This document shows, piece after piece, positions 1-26,700 of a DNA stretch of 64,000 nucleotides. Below the pieces are notes generated by a model, which was not told the DNA's origin, ran no database searches, and saw only the letters and a program-made list of their open reading frames with translations. This DNA is from Ovis canadensis (lineage: Eukaryota; Chordata; Mammalia; Artiodactyla; Bovidae), in NCBI RefSeq assembly GCF_042477335.2, contig NC_091262.1, forward strand, positions 44,179,001 to 44,243,000. The letters are read 5' to 3'. The first letter of the stretch is position 1. Every line of letters begins with the position of its first letter. The translations under genes and the position numbers were made by a program.

Positions 1-193
1 TCCTTCCAGCTGCTCCAGAGTCAGGAAGCACCTTGATATGGGAGTTAGACTAGGAAACCTCTGAGGTCTTGTCAATCCCCAGAGCCCGAGCTTTCAAGGA
101 CTTGTCACTTTTCTGCCTCAAAGTCTTGGCTGGCCCTGGTGTCTCCTCAGGGCCCCATCTCAGGCTGCTGACCTTTTCGATCTCTTCAAAGTA

Positions 194-259
194 AAAGTGT
201 TAGTTGCTCAGTCCTGTCCGACTCTTTGAGATCCCATCTGAGCTACCAGGGAAGCCCTC
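194..259 (-). repeat. Bov-tA SINE fragment, internally deleted
   Basis: The piece joins the Bov-tA 3' unit (the inverted 'cagtcctgtccgactcttt' motif) directly to the tRNA-like head (inverted 'ctaccagggaagccc'). The middle of the element is missing. Orientation is minus. Confidence 0.7.
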
Positions 260-1794
260 AGTCTCTTTGAGGATGATTCAAATGCCATCTCCGCAGTGGA
301 ATCTTCCCTAATCCACACCCCCTCTCGCCCTGCACCGCATTCCCTCCCCAAACTGTTAGAGCACCTGGCTGAATCTCTTCTGTGTTTCTCCCTCACTAGA
401 CTCCAAGGGCAAGGCTGGGGCTGATTCATTCCCTTGTCTTCACAGTGCACCTGAGAGGGACCCTACTTAGGAAGGATTTGTTGAGTTGAATGACCCTCCT
501 TCCCAGGGGAAGTTTAACCGTGAGGAGAACTGCCTTGGTAATTAGGAAGCACCCTAGTACAATGTCAGCATCATCACTTAACTAGCTATACCTCAGTTTT
601 CCTACAGGACTGTTGTGAGGATTGAATAGACCTTGGAGAAAATCATTTCACATTTTGTTTTTTAATCAATGAGCAGCAAGTAGTTTCAGTCTATATTCCA
701 GAAACAAAGACATAACAGACTGTCTCTGAGCTTGAGGAGGCTCTTCAGTGGTACACAGCAGGGGAGAAAGCGATAAAGCTCCTGGAAGAGGTAGGAACCA
801 AGTTCTACTGGCTCCAGGTATGGAGAAGGAACACATGCGTGAGTCTGAGGGGCTTCCCAAAGGAATCAACATCTGAACTGAGTCTTGACGAGTGGCTGGA
901 ATTTCAACAGGTGGAAATGGCACAAAAGAACATTCAAGCAGAGGGAACGGCATGAGCATAGGCCGGGTAAAATATGGGAAGCATTTGTGGGCTGGCCAGG
1001 AGCCCTACTTGGCGGGCACTCCAGGACTTTGGGGCTGGAAGGAGTGACAGGAAATACAGCTGAATAAAAGACAGTGTTGAGAGATGAATGGGAGAGCCAA
1101 GAGGTGTTAGGGCCGGCATGGGCTGTGAGAGCTGTGAAAGGAGAGGACTGTGTGGAGAAAAGATTGGAAGGGGCAGGTTGTTGGGAGAGGAGGCTGCTGC
1201 CATTGTCTGGACATGAGATGGTCAGTCCTGAAGGAGGGCAGTGATGGCAGTGGAGGGGAGTGGAGGGGCACTGCCGAGAGCACCTTAGGGTGGAACTGCC
1301 AGGGCCTGATGAGAGCAAAGGCCAAGAGGAGAGTGATGAGGTCCCTGTATCCTGATGAAGCCACAGACTTTATTACCTCATCAAAGTCAATGGCATCACT
1401 TGTGCATCGAATTCACCACTTTTCTAGGTAGATGGGTAGCTCTTCTCTGGAAAGAACCTTTTTCAGGGTGTGGTGTGGGGAGACTTGGTCTAAATCACCC
1501 AGACACGCAACTATGGGACTTGTGATCAGCAGAGCTTCAGGACTCTGGTTGCTGAGAAGATGAGGAGGGAGGGGAATATGACGTTATTTCCTCTGCCCTC
1601 TTTCTCAGATTTGAATCAGGTCCCCTGATTTTACTTTCTCATTGCTCCTTGCGCCTTCCCTTTCTGATACTTATCACAGTTTTCATTTACCTATTTCTGT
1701 CATACTTTATTGGCGTCTGCCTTTTCTACTGGACTGTAAAACTAACACTGAGAACAGTGCCTGGTAATTGGGCGGTACTCAGAAATGTTTAGAG

Positions 1795-2010
1795 CTTTGA
1801 AGACAGACAGTAGATCGGTAGTTGCTGGGGCGTGGGATGGGAGCTGGGTACAAGGAGCATTTTCACAGGTTGGAAAACTGGATTGTGGTGATGGTTGTGC
1901 AAGTGCTTACATTTATTGAAAATTACTGCGAAATTACAGCGAGTTAATTTTATTGTATATGTTATACGTATACGTTATACCTCAATAAAGCTGTTAAAAT
2001 AATAAAACAT
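1795..2010 (+). repeat. Old L1 3' end (L1M-like)
   Basis: The text resembles the 3' tail of old mammalian L1 elements: a 'gattgtggtgatggttg' segment, then a stretch ending 'cctcaataaagctgttaaaa' and an A-rich tail. The subfamily is not determined. Confidence 0.6.
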
Positions 2011-2421
2011 TTGTGAAACGAGTAAATGATCTCCCTCCCTCCCTGAGGTTGTAAACTCGGTAAGAGAAGCTATATCCTCCAAATCCATAAGAGTGACTGG
2101 CATCCAGTAGACGCGGAACAAACAGCCCACCTAAACCCTGAAATCTATGAATGAAGCGGGAGAGGAAGGACTCTGACCAGAGATCCCTGCCAGCAGCTTC
2201 CGGGTCGCTGCTCTGCCCGCCGCTGCGAGACAAGCCCGGCGATTGGCCAGCGGAGCCGGGTGTCCAGGGCCGGGAGCAGGAGGGTGCTCGGAAAATCCCC
2301 TACGCGAACTTGCGGGGCGGGCTTCCAGGGGGCGGGGCCCAAAGGGGGCGGGCTCCAGACGCTGGCTGGGCGGCTGCGCACTACTGCCGCCGCTGTCGCC
2401 GGGGTGAGAGGAGTGGACGCG

Positions 2422-18294
<15,873 letters not shown>

Positions 18295-18884
18295 GGCTTC
18301 TACAGACGGTATCTGCACCAGTCACTCCTGGTGGACGCCACATCAGCCTGTGTTAGCGTACTTCCCGTTATGTATGCATTTATGCATTTGTTGCTCGTTT
18401 CTTGACAGAGTACATTTTTAGACCTGGCCTTTTTCTTAAAATCTGTGCAGAGGATGCAGGTAATGTCCCTAGACCTGCTTTCAAAGGACTTCTTCCAAGT
18501 GCTTGTTTTATTTATTAAACGTCTATCTGGTATATATATTTTTTGTAAACTCTCAAGTGAACTGTTATCATTTGCTGTTGTTAACCATATTATGCTTCAG
18601 TTAAAATAGTTTTCCTTTCACTGTAAATATCATGAGACAGAAATACTAAGAGAAAACATCTAACTTTTTAAAGAAAAAGACTGATATTCTTGGTTTACGA
18701 AAAAATATAATGGAGATAAAGTAGAATGTTGGCATAATAGCATGAGAGGATATTCTTATAAAACTAAATGGGCACAAGAGAAATTTCCTGGGAAAGTTTA
18801 CATCAAAAACAGTGAATATGGTATATTTCTTAGTGATATGGAAAGCAAAGACTAATTTGTACTTTACATGAATTACTGAGTATG

Positions 18885-18890
18885 AATAAA
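18885..18890 (+). terminator. IDH3A: Proximal polyadenylation signal of IDH3A
   Basis: A canonical AATAAA lies about 590 bases after the stop codon. It could give a shorter transcript isoform. Confidence 0.5.
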
Positions 18891-19751
18891 GACTTCAGAT
18901 TGGAGAAATATATAATGAGAGACGTAATTTTTGTTCATAGCATACAGGTAATGTATCGGGTACAAAGACACAGGTGGATTGTGTGTTCAGTTATTTTTGT
19001 TATCTTGAGGTTTACTGTTCTTGGTAAGAGCTTTTAATGAAGTGAAGGGGTGGTCTTTCCTTTTCACTGGACGTATATCAAGCATGGTGCATAACACAGC
19101 CCTCGATCTCCTGTCCTTTGGTCCCTTGGGGGACCCTGACTCGGACCTGGGAGCAGTCCCTCTTCCACAGCCTGCCTGTCGCTGTCCGGAAGTGGACCAC
19201 ACTCCTGCTGATAGGGCTAACAGGCCTCACCATATAAATTTTGACTGCAATTGAGGAACCTGGAGTACTGGCTATTAATTTTACATTTCACTGGCTTCTC
19301 CTTCCCCAAAGCACCAAATCACCACCCTCTGCCTCAGCACCACCAGGGAAAGAGGAGCTGCAAACTCAGCCTGAATTGATTCACAAAATTGTGCCACCCT
19401 TGGGGCTTGGCTCAGCTTTTGACCTTCAGGCACCTCCCCATCCTTCCTCCAGTCCTCACCTTTAGCATGATTTGTCTTTAATCTTCAGAAACTGAGTCAC
19501 TATTTTCATGAACCCTTTGGTCTAACACCAAAGGCAACTCATGTCCTCCTTGGCCCTTGTGTAACATCTCTAACCTGCGGCTTTGCGTTGTCACAAGGGA
19601 GTTTTTAACCACAACCAATACTCCTGTTTGGGTCGTTTTTTGAAGCTCGTAACCAGACAAATAATCTTATGTGTATTTTACTTTGTTTAAACTGCTGCTG
19701 CTTCTGTTTTATTGAATTGTGCTAATTATCGGTGACCCTTCGGTTTACACA

Positions 19752-19757
19752 AATAAA
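19752..19757 (+). terminator. IDH3A: Distal polyadenylation signal of IDH3A
   Basis: A canonical AATAAA is followed within about 30 bases by T/G-rich sequence ('gctgtatgctttcgtc'), which suits cleavage near 19775. This would be the long-isoform end. Confidence 0.7.
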
Positions 19758-19775
19758 GAATTCCCAAACGAATTG

Positions 19776-20100
19776 AGCTGTATGCTTTCGTCTACCCATT
19801 TAGATGCCTTGTTTCATCTTGGCTCAGCTTGCCACTAAGGATGGCTGCTCGAAGTATTCAGAGTGGGCAGAGGGGCGACAGACTAGCACCAGTTAACTGC
19901 TTTCATGAGAACATTCCCCTTGACCCCCTCCCTCACCTTTGCTTATTCCAGGGCACTAAAGGTCACTCGTATACCCATCGCACACTGTCCTATGGGCTGA
20001 ATACCCACCACTCTGGACTCATCTGTTGCTCAGTTGACAAACGCAGCTGCTTGTTGACAGTTCTGTTAAGTTTAATTTCAAGTTACACATTAAATACAAT
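19776..20100. other. Short gap between converging IDH3A and ACSBG1
   Basis: About 0.3 kb lies between the predicted cleavage sites of the two convergent genes. No repeat and no gene are recognised. Confidence 0.6.
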
Positions 20101-20639
20101 CAAAAAGGCAGCAGCAGTTTTATTAAGCATCAGAGTCAGTGGGCGTGTGCATTGATGGAATGCCTGGTAATAGGATGATGGGAGTGGCAGCATCCAATGA
20201 GAGTCCACAGTAGGCCAGGCTGAGAGGGGAGTTACAACAGAGCGCTTTCCCGGCCGCATACTTCACCCAAGCCGTCTTCCCTCTCCTCCCTCCCCTCAGC
20301 GCTCAGTCCACCTCCAGCTGGCTGGTGAAGTGAGCTATCAGCCTGTTAAATCTACCTGAAACTAAGGTCCCAAACTGTCAGCCCTTTAGTTCTGAGAAGG
20401 AGAGCTAATCTCATTGTCACCTGAACAAAAAGCATTACTTAAAACTGTCCACACATGAAGCTTCTCGGGGTTGTCAGCTGTTGTTGGTGTAAGACCTGGC
20501 AGATACCAGGACTGTGCCTAACCTGGAGAACCTAAGAGACTTGCCAAAAATCCATGTGCCCAGACCAAAGAGGACGTGGGGGTCAGGAAGACACTCAGCC
20601 TGCCATCTTAAGGAGAAACCAGGGAGGGATGACCCCTGC
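20100..20639 (-). other. ACSBG1: ACSBG1 3' UTR
   Basis: Non-coding sequence from the stop codon at 20640-20642 to the predicted cleavage site near 20100. It is about 0.54 kb long and free of recognised repeats. Confidence 0.75.
20119..20124 (-). terminator. ACSBG1: Polyadenylation signal of ACSBG1
   Basis: The + strand TTTATT is AATAAA on the minus strand. It lies 516 bases past the ACSBG1 stop codon and is followed (minus sense) by T/G-rich sequence. Confidence 0.75.
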
Positions 20640-20725
20640 TTACTTTTTCTGCTCTTGGTAAAAGGATTCAATGACATCTTTGTACTTCTCCAGGACTGCG
20701 AGCCGTTTCAGTTTCATTGTGGGAC
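20640..20725 (-). CDS. ACSBG1: ACSBG1 exon 14, C-terminus and stop
   Basis: '[20 protein letters not shown]' to 'FYQEQKK' and the TAA at 20642-20640. 'TMKLKR' is the conserved C-terminal lysine motif of the family. The acceptor is CTTAG. Confidence 0.96.
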
Positions 20726-23700
20726 CTAAGAGAAATTGGAAGAGATGAGTGAGGCCTGGGCTCTGAGATGTCTGTGAGGGTTATGCGGTAAAGCTCTAGA
20801 CTCACTAAGTTCCATAACTCTGGAACTAAGCCAGACCAACAAGTAGCCGGCCTCCAAAATGGCCCATCATGGTGATCCCTGTACCTGGCAGTCATACCCC
20901 TTGTGTGGCTCCTTCCCACACTGTGCCAGGGTTGGTCTAATACAGAGGAAGTTGGGTAGTTTACATGACGTAACTAATAGGCAGATCATCCCTGCATTTC
21001 AGTGATCGCTAATACGATGTTGGACATTATGCTTTGACGGCTTGTGATGGGGGCAGAGGAAAGACCTGGCCAGGGAGGGCCTCTGCCATGGTCTTTACAA
21101 GAGGTCTTCCTTGTATCACTTGGCCTTCGTTCTCTCCTCTCAGGAAAGGCTGAAAGGGCTCTGCTTTGAGTAGCTTAGATTCCATTTTGTGCTAACTCAC
21201 ACTTGGCTGTGTAACTGGAGACTTCAAGATCAAAGCCATTTATAGAAACTGCTTAGAGAGGACATCTCTCTGGTTGACCTTACATTCAATTTGTTAGCGC
21301 CAGATAGCCAGATAAACTCAGGGTCTTTGATAGCAGCTCAGCATTACTGTAGATAGTTGCCTCTGGGTTCAGCCTTGACGGGTTGGAGGGAGTCTCACTG
21401 AAAAAGCCATTTCCACCTCGCCCTGTGTCATGAACACCCCAAGATGCTACAGCCAAGAGCGACTTCATCCATCCGGCTGAGGCCACACAAGTGGTCTTTT
21501 CTGATTCTGTGGACCATTGGTCCAGAAGGGTTTCATCCCTTTACCTGTTGCATGAGCTGCCTTTACAAAAGATTATGGTGTTCTCACTCCCTGGAGCCAG
21601 GTGAAACTCTAGCCCAAACTCTAACAGGGCCTTGGTGTCTGGTTGGTGGTCCCATTGTGCTTTCAGAGGAAAACAATTCCTTAGTCAAAGCAAAGTTAAA
21701 TGTCGTATGTTCAAATGAATGAGTTCCAGCACATGTACATTGAACAGGATCTACCCAAACACAAGCCCAGGCACTGAGCAGTCAAGGTCCTCCCACAGGA
21801 AGGAGGTAGGTGTCACCGAAGTGCCATCAGAGACCTTTGGTTTGCCAAGGCTGCTTCCTAGTGGGCACCTCCCAGGCTCTGCCATGGCCTCTGCCCACCT
21901 GCACAGCCCCTGCAATTGTGTAAAGAAAACACCTACCCAACTCTCCGCCTGAAATGGAGAAGTCCCTCTCAAGAATGGCCCACTTCTGGATGTGGTAGGG
22001 TCGCGCAGCTGCATTCATGTTGACTCTCTGGATCCCTTCTCCGATGGCCTGATACACGGCCTCATCCTTCTTCCCCACAACCTCAGATACCGTGGTGGCT
22101 TTGCTGCCCACCCTCTGGCAGAACTCCATAGCTTGTTCCGTCAGATTATCCGTGGGCTCAAAGGTGCCAGGGTCCAGAGTGCACTGAAAAGCCAGAGACA
22201 GATCAGAACCAAGCCTCACTCCACAGGCCGCGTGCCCGGGCCTTGGAGGAGGTCTCACTGCTCATCGTCACGGATGTGGATCACTGTGAGCTGTTTCAGA
22301 GAGATGGTTCTAGAATGAATAGCACATGCTACTCAGACTGCTTGAGCCCCTTAGGGCAGGTGGAAGGAAGGGAGGACTGAGATTTAGATGACCTCAGCCA
22401 ATGAGATCATCTTTTAAAACAGGGGCCACAACTCTGGGCCCGTCTACTACCCCAGAATCAGATACAAGACATAAAACTGGGAGGTATCTACAGCACTTTG
22501 TACATTGGACTGTACTAAAAAACACAGGATCACCAAGACAGCACATTACTAACTCTAAAACAGGGCAGAAGGTATTCCTGTATGCCATGGCTGCCCCGTA
22601 GTACAGGAAGAACTGACTACTTATTCCAGAATACGGTTGTGACATCCGCACTGTCTTGGCCAAATGTTGCTTCTGCCTGAGGCCAGACCCGTAGACCAGC
22701 CACCTGCTGCTCCTTCCTCCACCCCCCAGACACACCTTCAAGGTGAGCAGCATGGACAGGAACTTCCTCTGGTCTCCAATCAGCATGGCGTTGCTGATGA
22801 CCGGCAGCTCCGTCTTCACGGCCTCCTCAATGGGCACAGGGGGCACGTTTTCCCCGCCAGCCGTGATGATTAACTCTGAGGAGGTAAGGCCAGGCCCCCC
22901 ACATAGGCTTTAGTCCAGGGGCTCAGGACAAGTACACCCAGACTCTGCCTGGAGAGCTGACCCTCTATGGCCAGAAGGACCCAGGTTCGATCACACACCT
23001 GCCTGCATGATTTCCAGAAAGGTATTCACCCATTCACCTAGCTTCAGTTTCCCCTGGGAAATTGAGGTGCGGGGTTCCCACAGGGATGCTGCGGGCATTG
23101 GGCAACATAGATAAAGCACCTCTTCCCCGGACGTGTCCCCAGCTTTCTTCCCTGGGGGAGCCAAGTTGCTCATGGGAAATTTGAAGTTTCATGCTTTATT
23201 TTAAATTTTACTTCTAATTTGTTTTCTGCTCGGCATCATATCCACGTTTGCATATAGAAATACAAAATATTACCCCTCACATCTCAGTAGTTAGGACTCA
23301 GTGCTTTCACTGTTGGGGCCCAGGTTCAATCTCTGGTTGGGGAACTAAGATCCTGCAAGTCGAGGAGCATGCCCCACCCTTCCCTCCCCCAAAAAATTAC
23401 GTCCTCCAATTTTCTGGAAAGGCTTGCCTTGTTTACAGAGGGAATTTGAATTCCAGCTTTGTCATTTATTAGCTGTGTGACCTTGAGCAAATTACTTAAC
23501 CTCTCTGGTTGTCCTCATTAGTTGGGTTGGAGTAATAGCAGAATCTTCCCCACAGGAGACAATAGTAAGTAAAACAATGTCATTCGTTCATTATTTTTCA
23601 TTGGCCATTCATTCATTCACCTAAAAACCTTTAACTGGCCCTACCTCTCAGCTCTGTGGCAGCTTGGCACCCACCACCTTGCTGCAGCTGGGGGTGGAGA

Positions 23701-26700
23701 GGCCAGGAGGTGTGGTCAGAGGGAGCAGGTTCCTCCAAGCCCTGGATCAACCCCACAGGGAGTCCCGGGGTCCCCAACTTCTCAAGTGTTCATCGATGGC
23801 AAGGCATGTGGCATTAACCAAGAGTTCAATACTTATAGTGGGTATAAATAGTGGTGGCAGTATAATTGCTTCCATGTCCCACCACAGCCTTGAACCCAGC
23901 TGGTGGCACTCACCTTTGAGACGCCCCGTGATATAGAGGAAGCCGTCAGCATCCAGGCGGCCCGTGTCTCCCGTGTGCAGCCAACCCTCAGTGTCGATGG
24001 CCTCACACGTCTTGTCCTCCATGTTCAGGTAGCCCATGAAGATGGTGCGGCCCCACAGGCAGATCTCCCCGATGCCCTCTGCGTCCTCATTCACCAGCTT
24101 CACCCGGCAGCCTGGCACCACCTTGCCGGAACTGGGTGTAGAAAGGCCAGGAGACATGGTCAGAGAGAGTAGTTTCCTCCAAGGCCTGGATCAGCCCCTA
24201 CAGGGAGCCCTGGGGCCCCCAACCTCTCAGTGTTCATCGACAGCTAGAATGTCCCCTCTCGGGATTTTTGGGGTCCTCATAGCTAAGAGTGGAGAAGGCA
24301 ATGGCACCCCACTCCAGTACTCTTGCCTGGAAAATCCCATGGATGGAGGAGCCTGGTAGGCTGCAGTCCATGGGGTCACTAAGAGTCGGACACGACTGAG
24401 CGACTTCACTTTCACTTTTCACTTTCCTGCATTGGAGAAGGAAATGGCAACCCACTCCAGTGTTCTTGCCTGGAGAATCCCAGGGAGGGCGGAGCCTGGT
24501 GGGCTGCCGTCTATGGGGTCACACAGAGTCGGATACGACTGAAATGACTTAGCAGCAGGAGCATAGCTAAGAGGTAGGGCCAGTTAAAGGTTTTCAGGTG
24601 AATGAATGAATGAATGGGCAAAATCTTAATGGGATAACTTCAAGTGCTGTGATGGGCAGGCAGGGAGGGGAGATATTTAAGTACAACAGAGAATCTTTCA
24701 ACTCCCCACTGCCAACTCCCCAGAGCTGACTGCCTCCCCAGAGCTGACTGCCTCCCCACTTCATCAGAGGACTAGCCCAGTCCTCCCCACCAGCTCCCAA
24801 CGCAGTTGGAGCCTGGGCCATCAACAATGCTGGGACACCCTCTAACACACCCCATGCTATTGGAGGGAGGGAACAAAGGGATGTTCCTCCCTCAGAACCC
24901 TGCTCAGGGAGCCTCTGAGCTGCAAGGCTGTTTATATCCACAGACCCATGTGACACTGTCACAGGGACCGCCCCCACAAGACTCAGGCCTGGCAAAGGGA
25001 CTTGGCCCAAGATAGAGCTGTTGGCACTCAGGGATCCATTGTCCAGCGATCTGGGCCCAGGGTCCTAATCAGCAGATAGGCACCGACAGGCATCAGCAAA
25101 GATGTTCAGGCCAGCATCTGTGCCCAAACCTGGGACACACCTGTAGAGTCGGTAGTTGTAGGGGCTGGACATAAAGTGGGGGCCTGAGGTCTCGCTGAGG
25201 CCATAGCCTGCATATAAGCGGATGTTGAGGCCCAGGAAGAAGTGCTGTGTCTCCGCAGTCATGGGGGCTGCCCCGTAGAAGTTCTTCTGACACTTGGCAA
25301 AGCCTAGTGCCTGGCGGACCTTGGCTAGCACCAGGTAATCTGCCAGTCGGGTTGTGAAGGGCTTCAGATCACTGGTGGGAGAGAGAGAATGGCTCACAGA
25401 AGACAACACATGGACACACGTGCATTAAAAGGGAGGGGGGTGGTCAGTGGGTACCCTGAATGGCAATTTCAGTTATCTACTCTGATCGATTAGTGCTGAT
25501 GCTGAATCCATCACTAAATATTTTCAATATTGGCCATGTAGTTTTGTGCAAATACCTCTTGAGCAAGAAGTCAGAAGGACAGATTCAGCTGTGTATGACA
25601 ACACAGATGCACAAAAGTGCACACACACTAATATGCACATGTAGACACTTGAAGGATGTATGCATGGACACGTGAACACACGTGTCTGATTCCATTTGAA
25701 ACCCTTGAATGAGTCATTTATACATATTTACTTTTCACATCCAGGCAAATGAAATGGTACAGACGTGTACACATCGGATGTGACATGATACAGTTTCACA
25801 GACACACTAGTGGTAGAAAACATTTCCAAATTGAAACAGGCCAGATTTATGCTGTTGACCCTCCTACAGCACTGGGTAAGAATTTAAAAGCAATCAAAAG
25901 GCTGTGGGTGGAAGATTGGGATGTTGAGAAGGCTGGAAAAGCCCCCATCACTGTGGCCTCTACTTGAGCCACCTTCTGAAGTCAAGAGTCCCCTCAGGAG
26001 ACTGCCAGAAGCTGCTCTCAGGGAGGTGCATGCTACTCCAGAGGGAGCAAGTCAGTCTTTGCAGTCAGAACGCAAAGATGGGGTTACTGTCTCCTGTGGG
26101 ATCTGGGAGGAGAACAGGGCTCAAGCCCAGCCACTGACGGGGCCTCTGCGAAGGGGTCAGGATAAGCCTGGCCTCTCAGATCCTAGGTTGTATCCTGGGG
26201 TCATGAGCCAGCCCTGTTGCCTCCCCAGGCCTCTTGTCCCCTGGCCCCCTGTACCTGCTCGGGCAGGTGAGGTTCTGCTCCAAGGTCACCGACATGGCCC
26301 AGAGCAGCATCTTGCGCCGGATGAAGCCAGACTGAGCCACCACCTCCCGGATCCGCTCCATGATCTTCTCCCACACCCGAGGCACTCCCATGTGGGACGT
26401 GGGCTCCACCTCCCGCAGCGTGTTCACCAGACTCCCCTGTTTGCCACCAGTGAGAGACAGGCTTGTGGTGGAGAGCCAGCTGGGAGCCAGGAGGCCTGTC
26501 CCCAGAGTCAGCATGTACCCGTGCAGGCCCCCTGCACACAGGCACTCACACAGGTGCACACCATGCAACTCACGAACCGTACTATTGGCTAGGACTCAAC
26601 AGCCACCCCTTACCCGCTCCTCTTTGTTAATAGAACCCTGATGTTGCTCAGGTGCCAGGGTGGCCAGTGCTGGTGGCAGTGATTTTTCTATCAGTCTAAT

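Larger units (their letters stand above)
1..2190. other. Region upstream of IDH3A, no gene seen
   Basis: No open reading frame here looks like a real exon, and none matches a family I recognise. It contains a truncated Bov-tA fragment (about 194-259) and an old L1 3' end (about 1795-2010), listed separately. The remainder is ordinary unique-looking mammalian sequence. The divergent neighbour I would expect from human synteny (CIB2) is not recognisable here. Confidence 0.6.
18295..19775 (+). other. IDH3A: IDH3A 3' UTR
   Basis: Non-coding sequence follows the stop codon down to the distal poly(A) signal, giving an mRNA of about 2.6 kb. A+T-rich in its first half and free of recognisable repeats. 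The end is inferred from the signal at 19752, not observed. Confidence 0.75.
22876..23913 (-). other. ACSBG1: ACSBG1 intron 11
   Basis: A 1.04-kb GT-AG intron. It holds a CHR-type SINE, a MIR remnant and the partial exon-11 duplication with one arm of an inverted repeat. Confidence 0.85.
24132..25140 (-). other. ACSBG1: ACSBG1 intron 10
   Basis: A 1.0-kb GT-AG intron with a Bov-A2 SINE, the right inverted-repeat arm, and an 18-bp tandem repeat ('ctccccagagctgactgc') at about 24716-24751. Confidence 0.85.

Noticed and set aside
1-2421. Divergent CIB2 first exon expected from human synteny
   Set aside because: I looked on the minus strand for the CIB2 N-terminus and found no match before IDH3A exon 1. 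It probably lies outside the window or its first exon is placed differently.
25921-26592. 223-codon + strand ORF
   Set aside because: It overlaps ACSBG1 exon 9 on the opposite strand. No recognisable domain. A shadow of the coding constraint.
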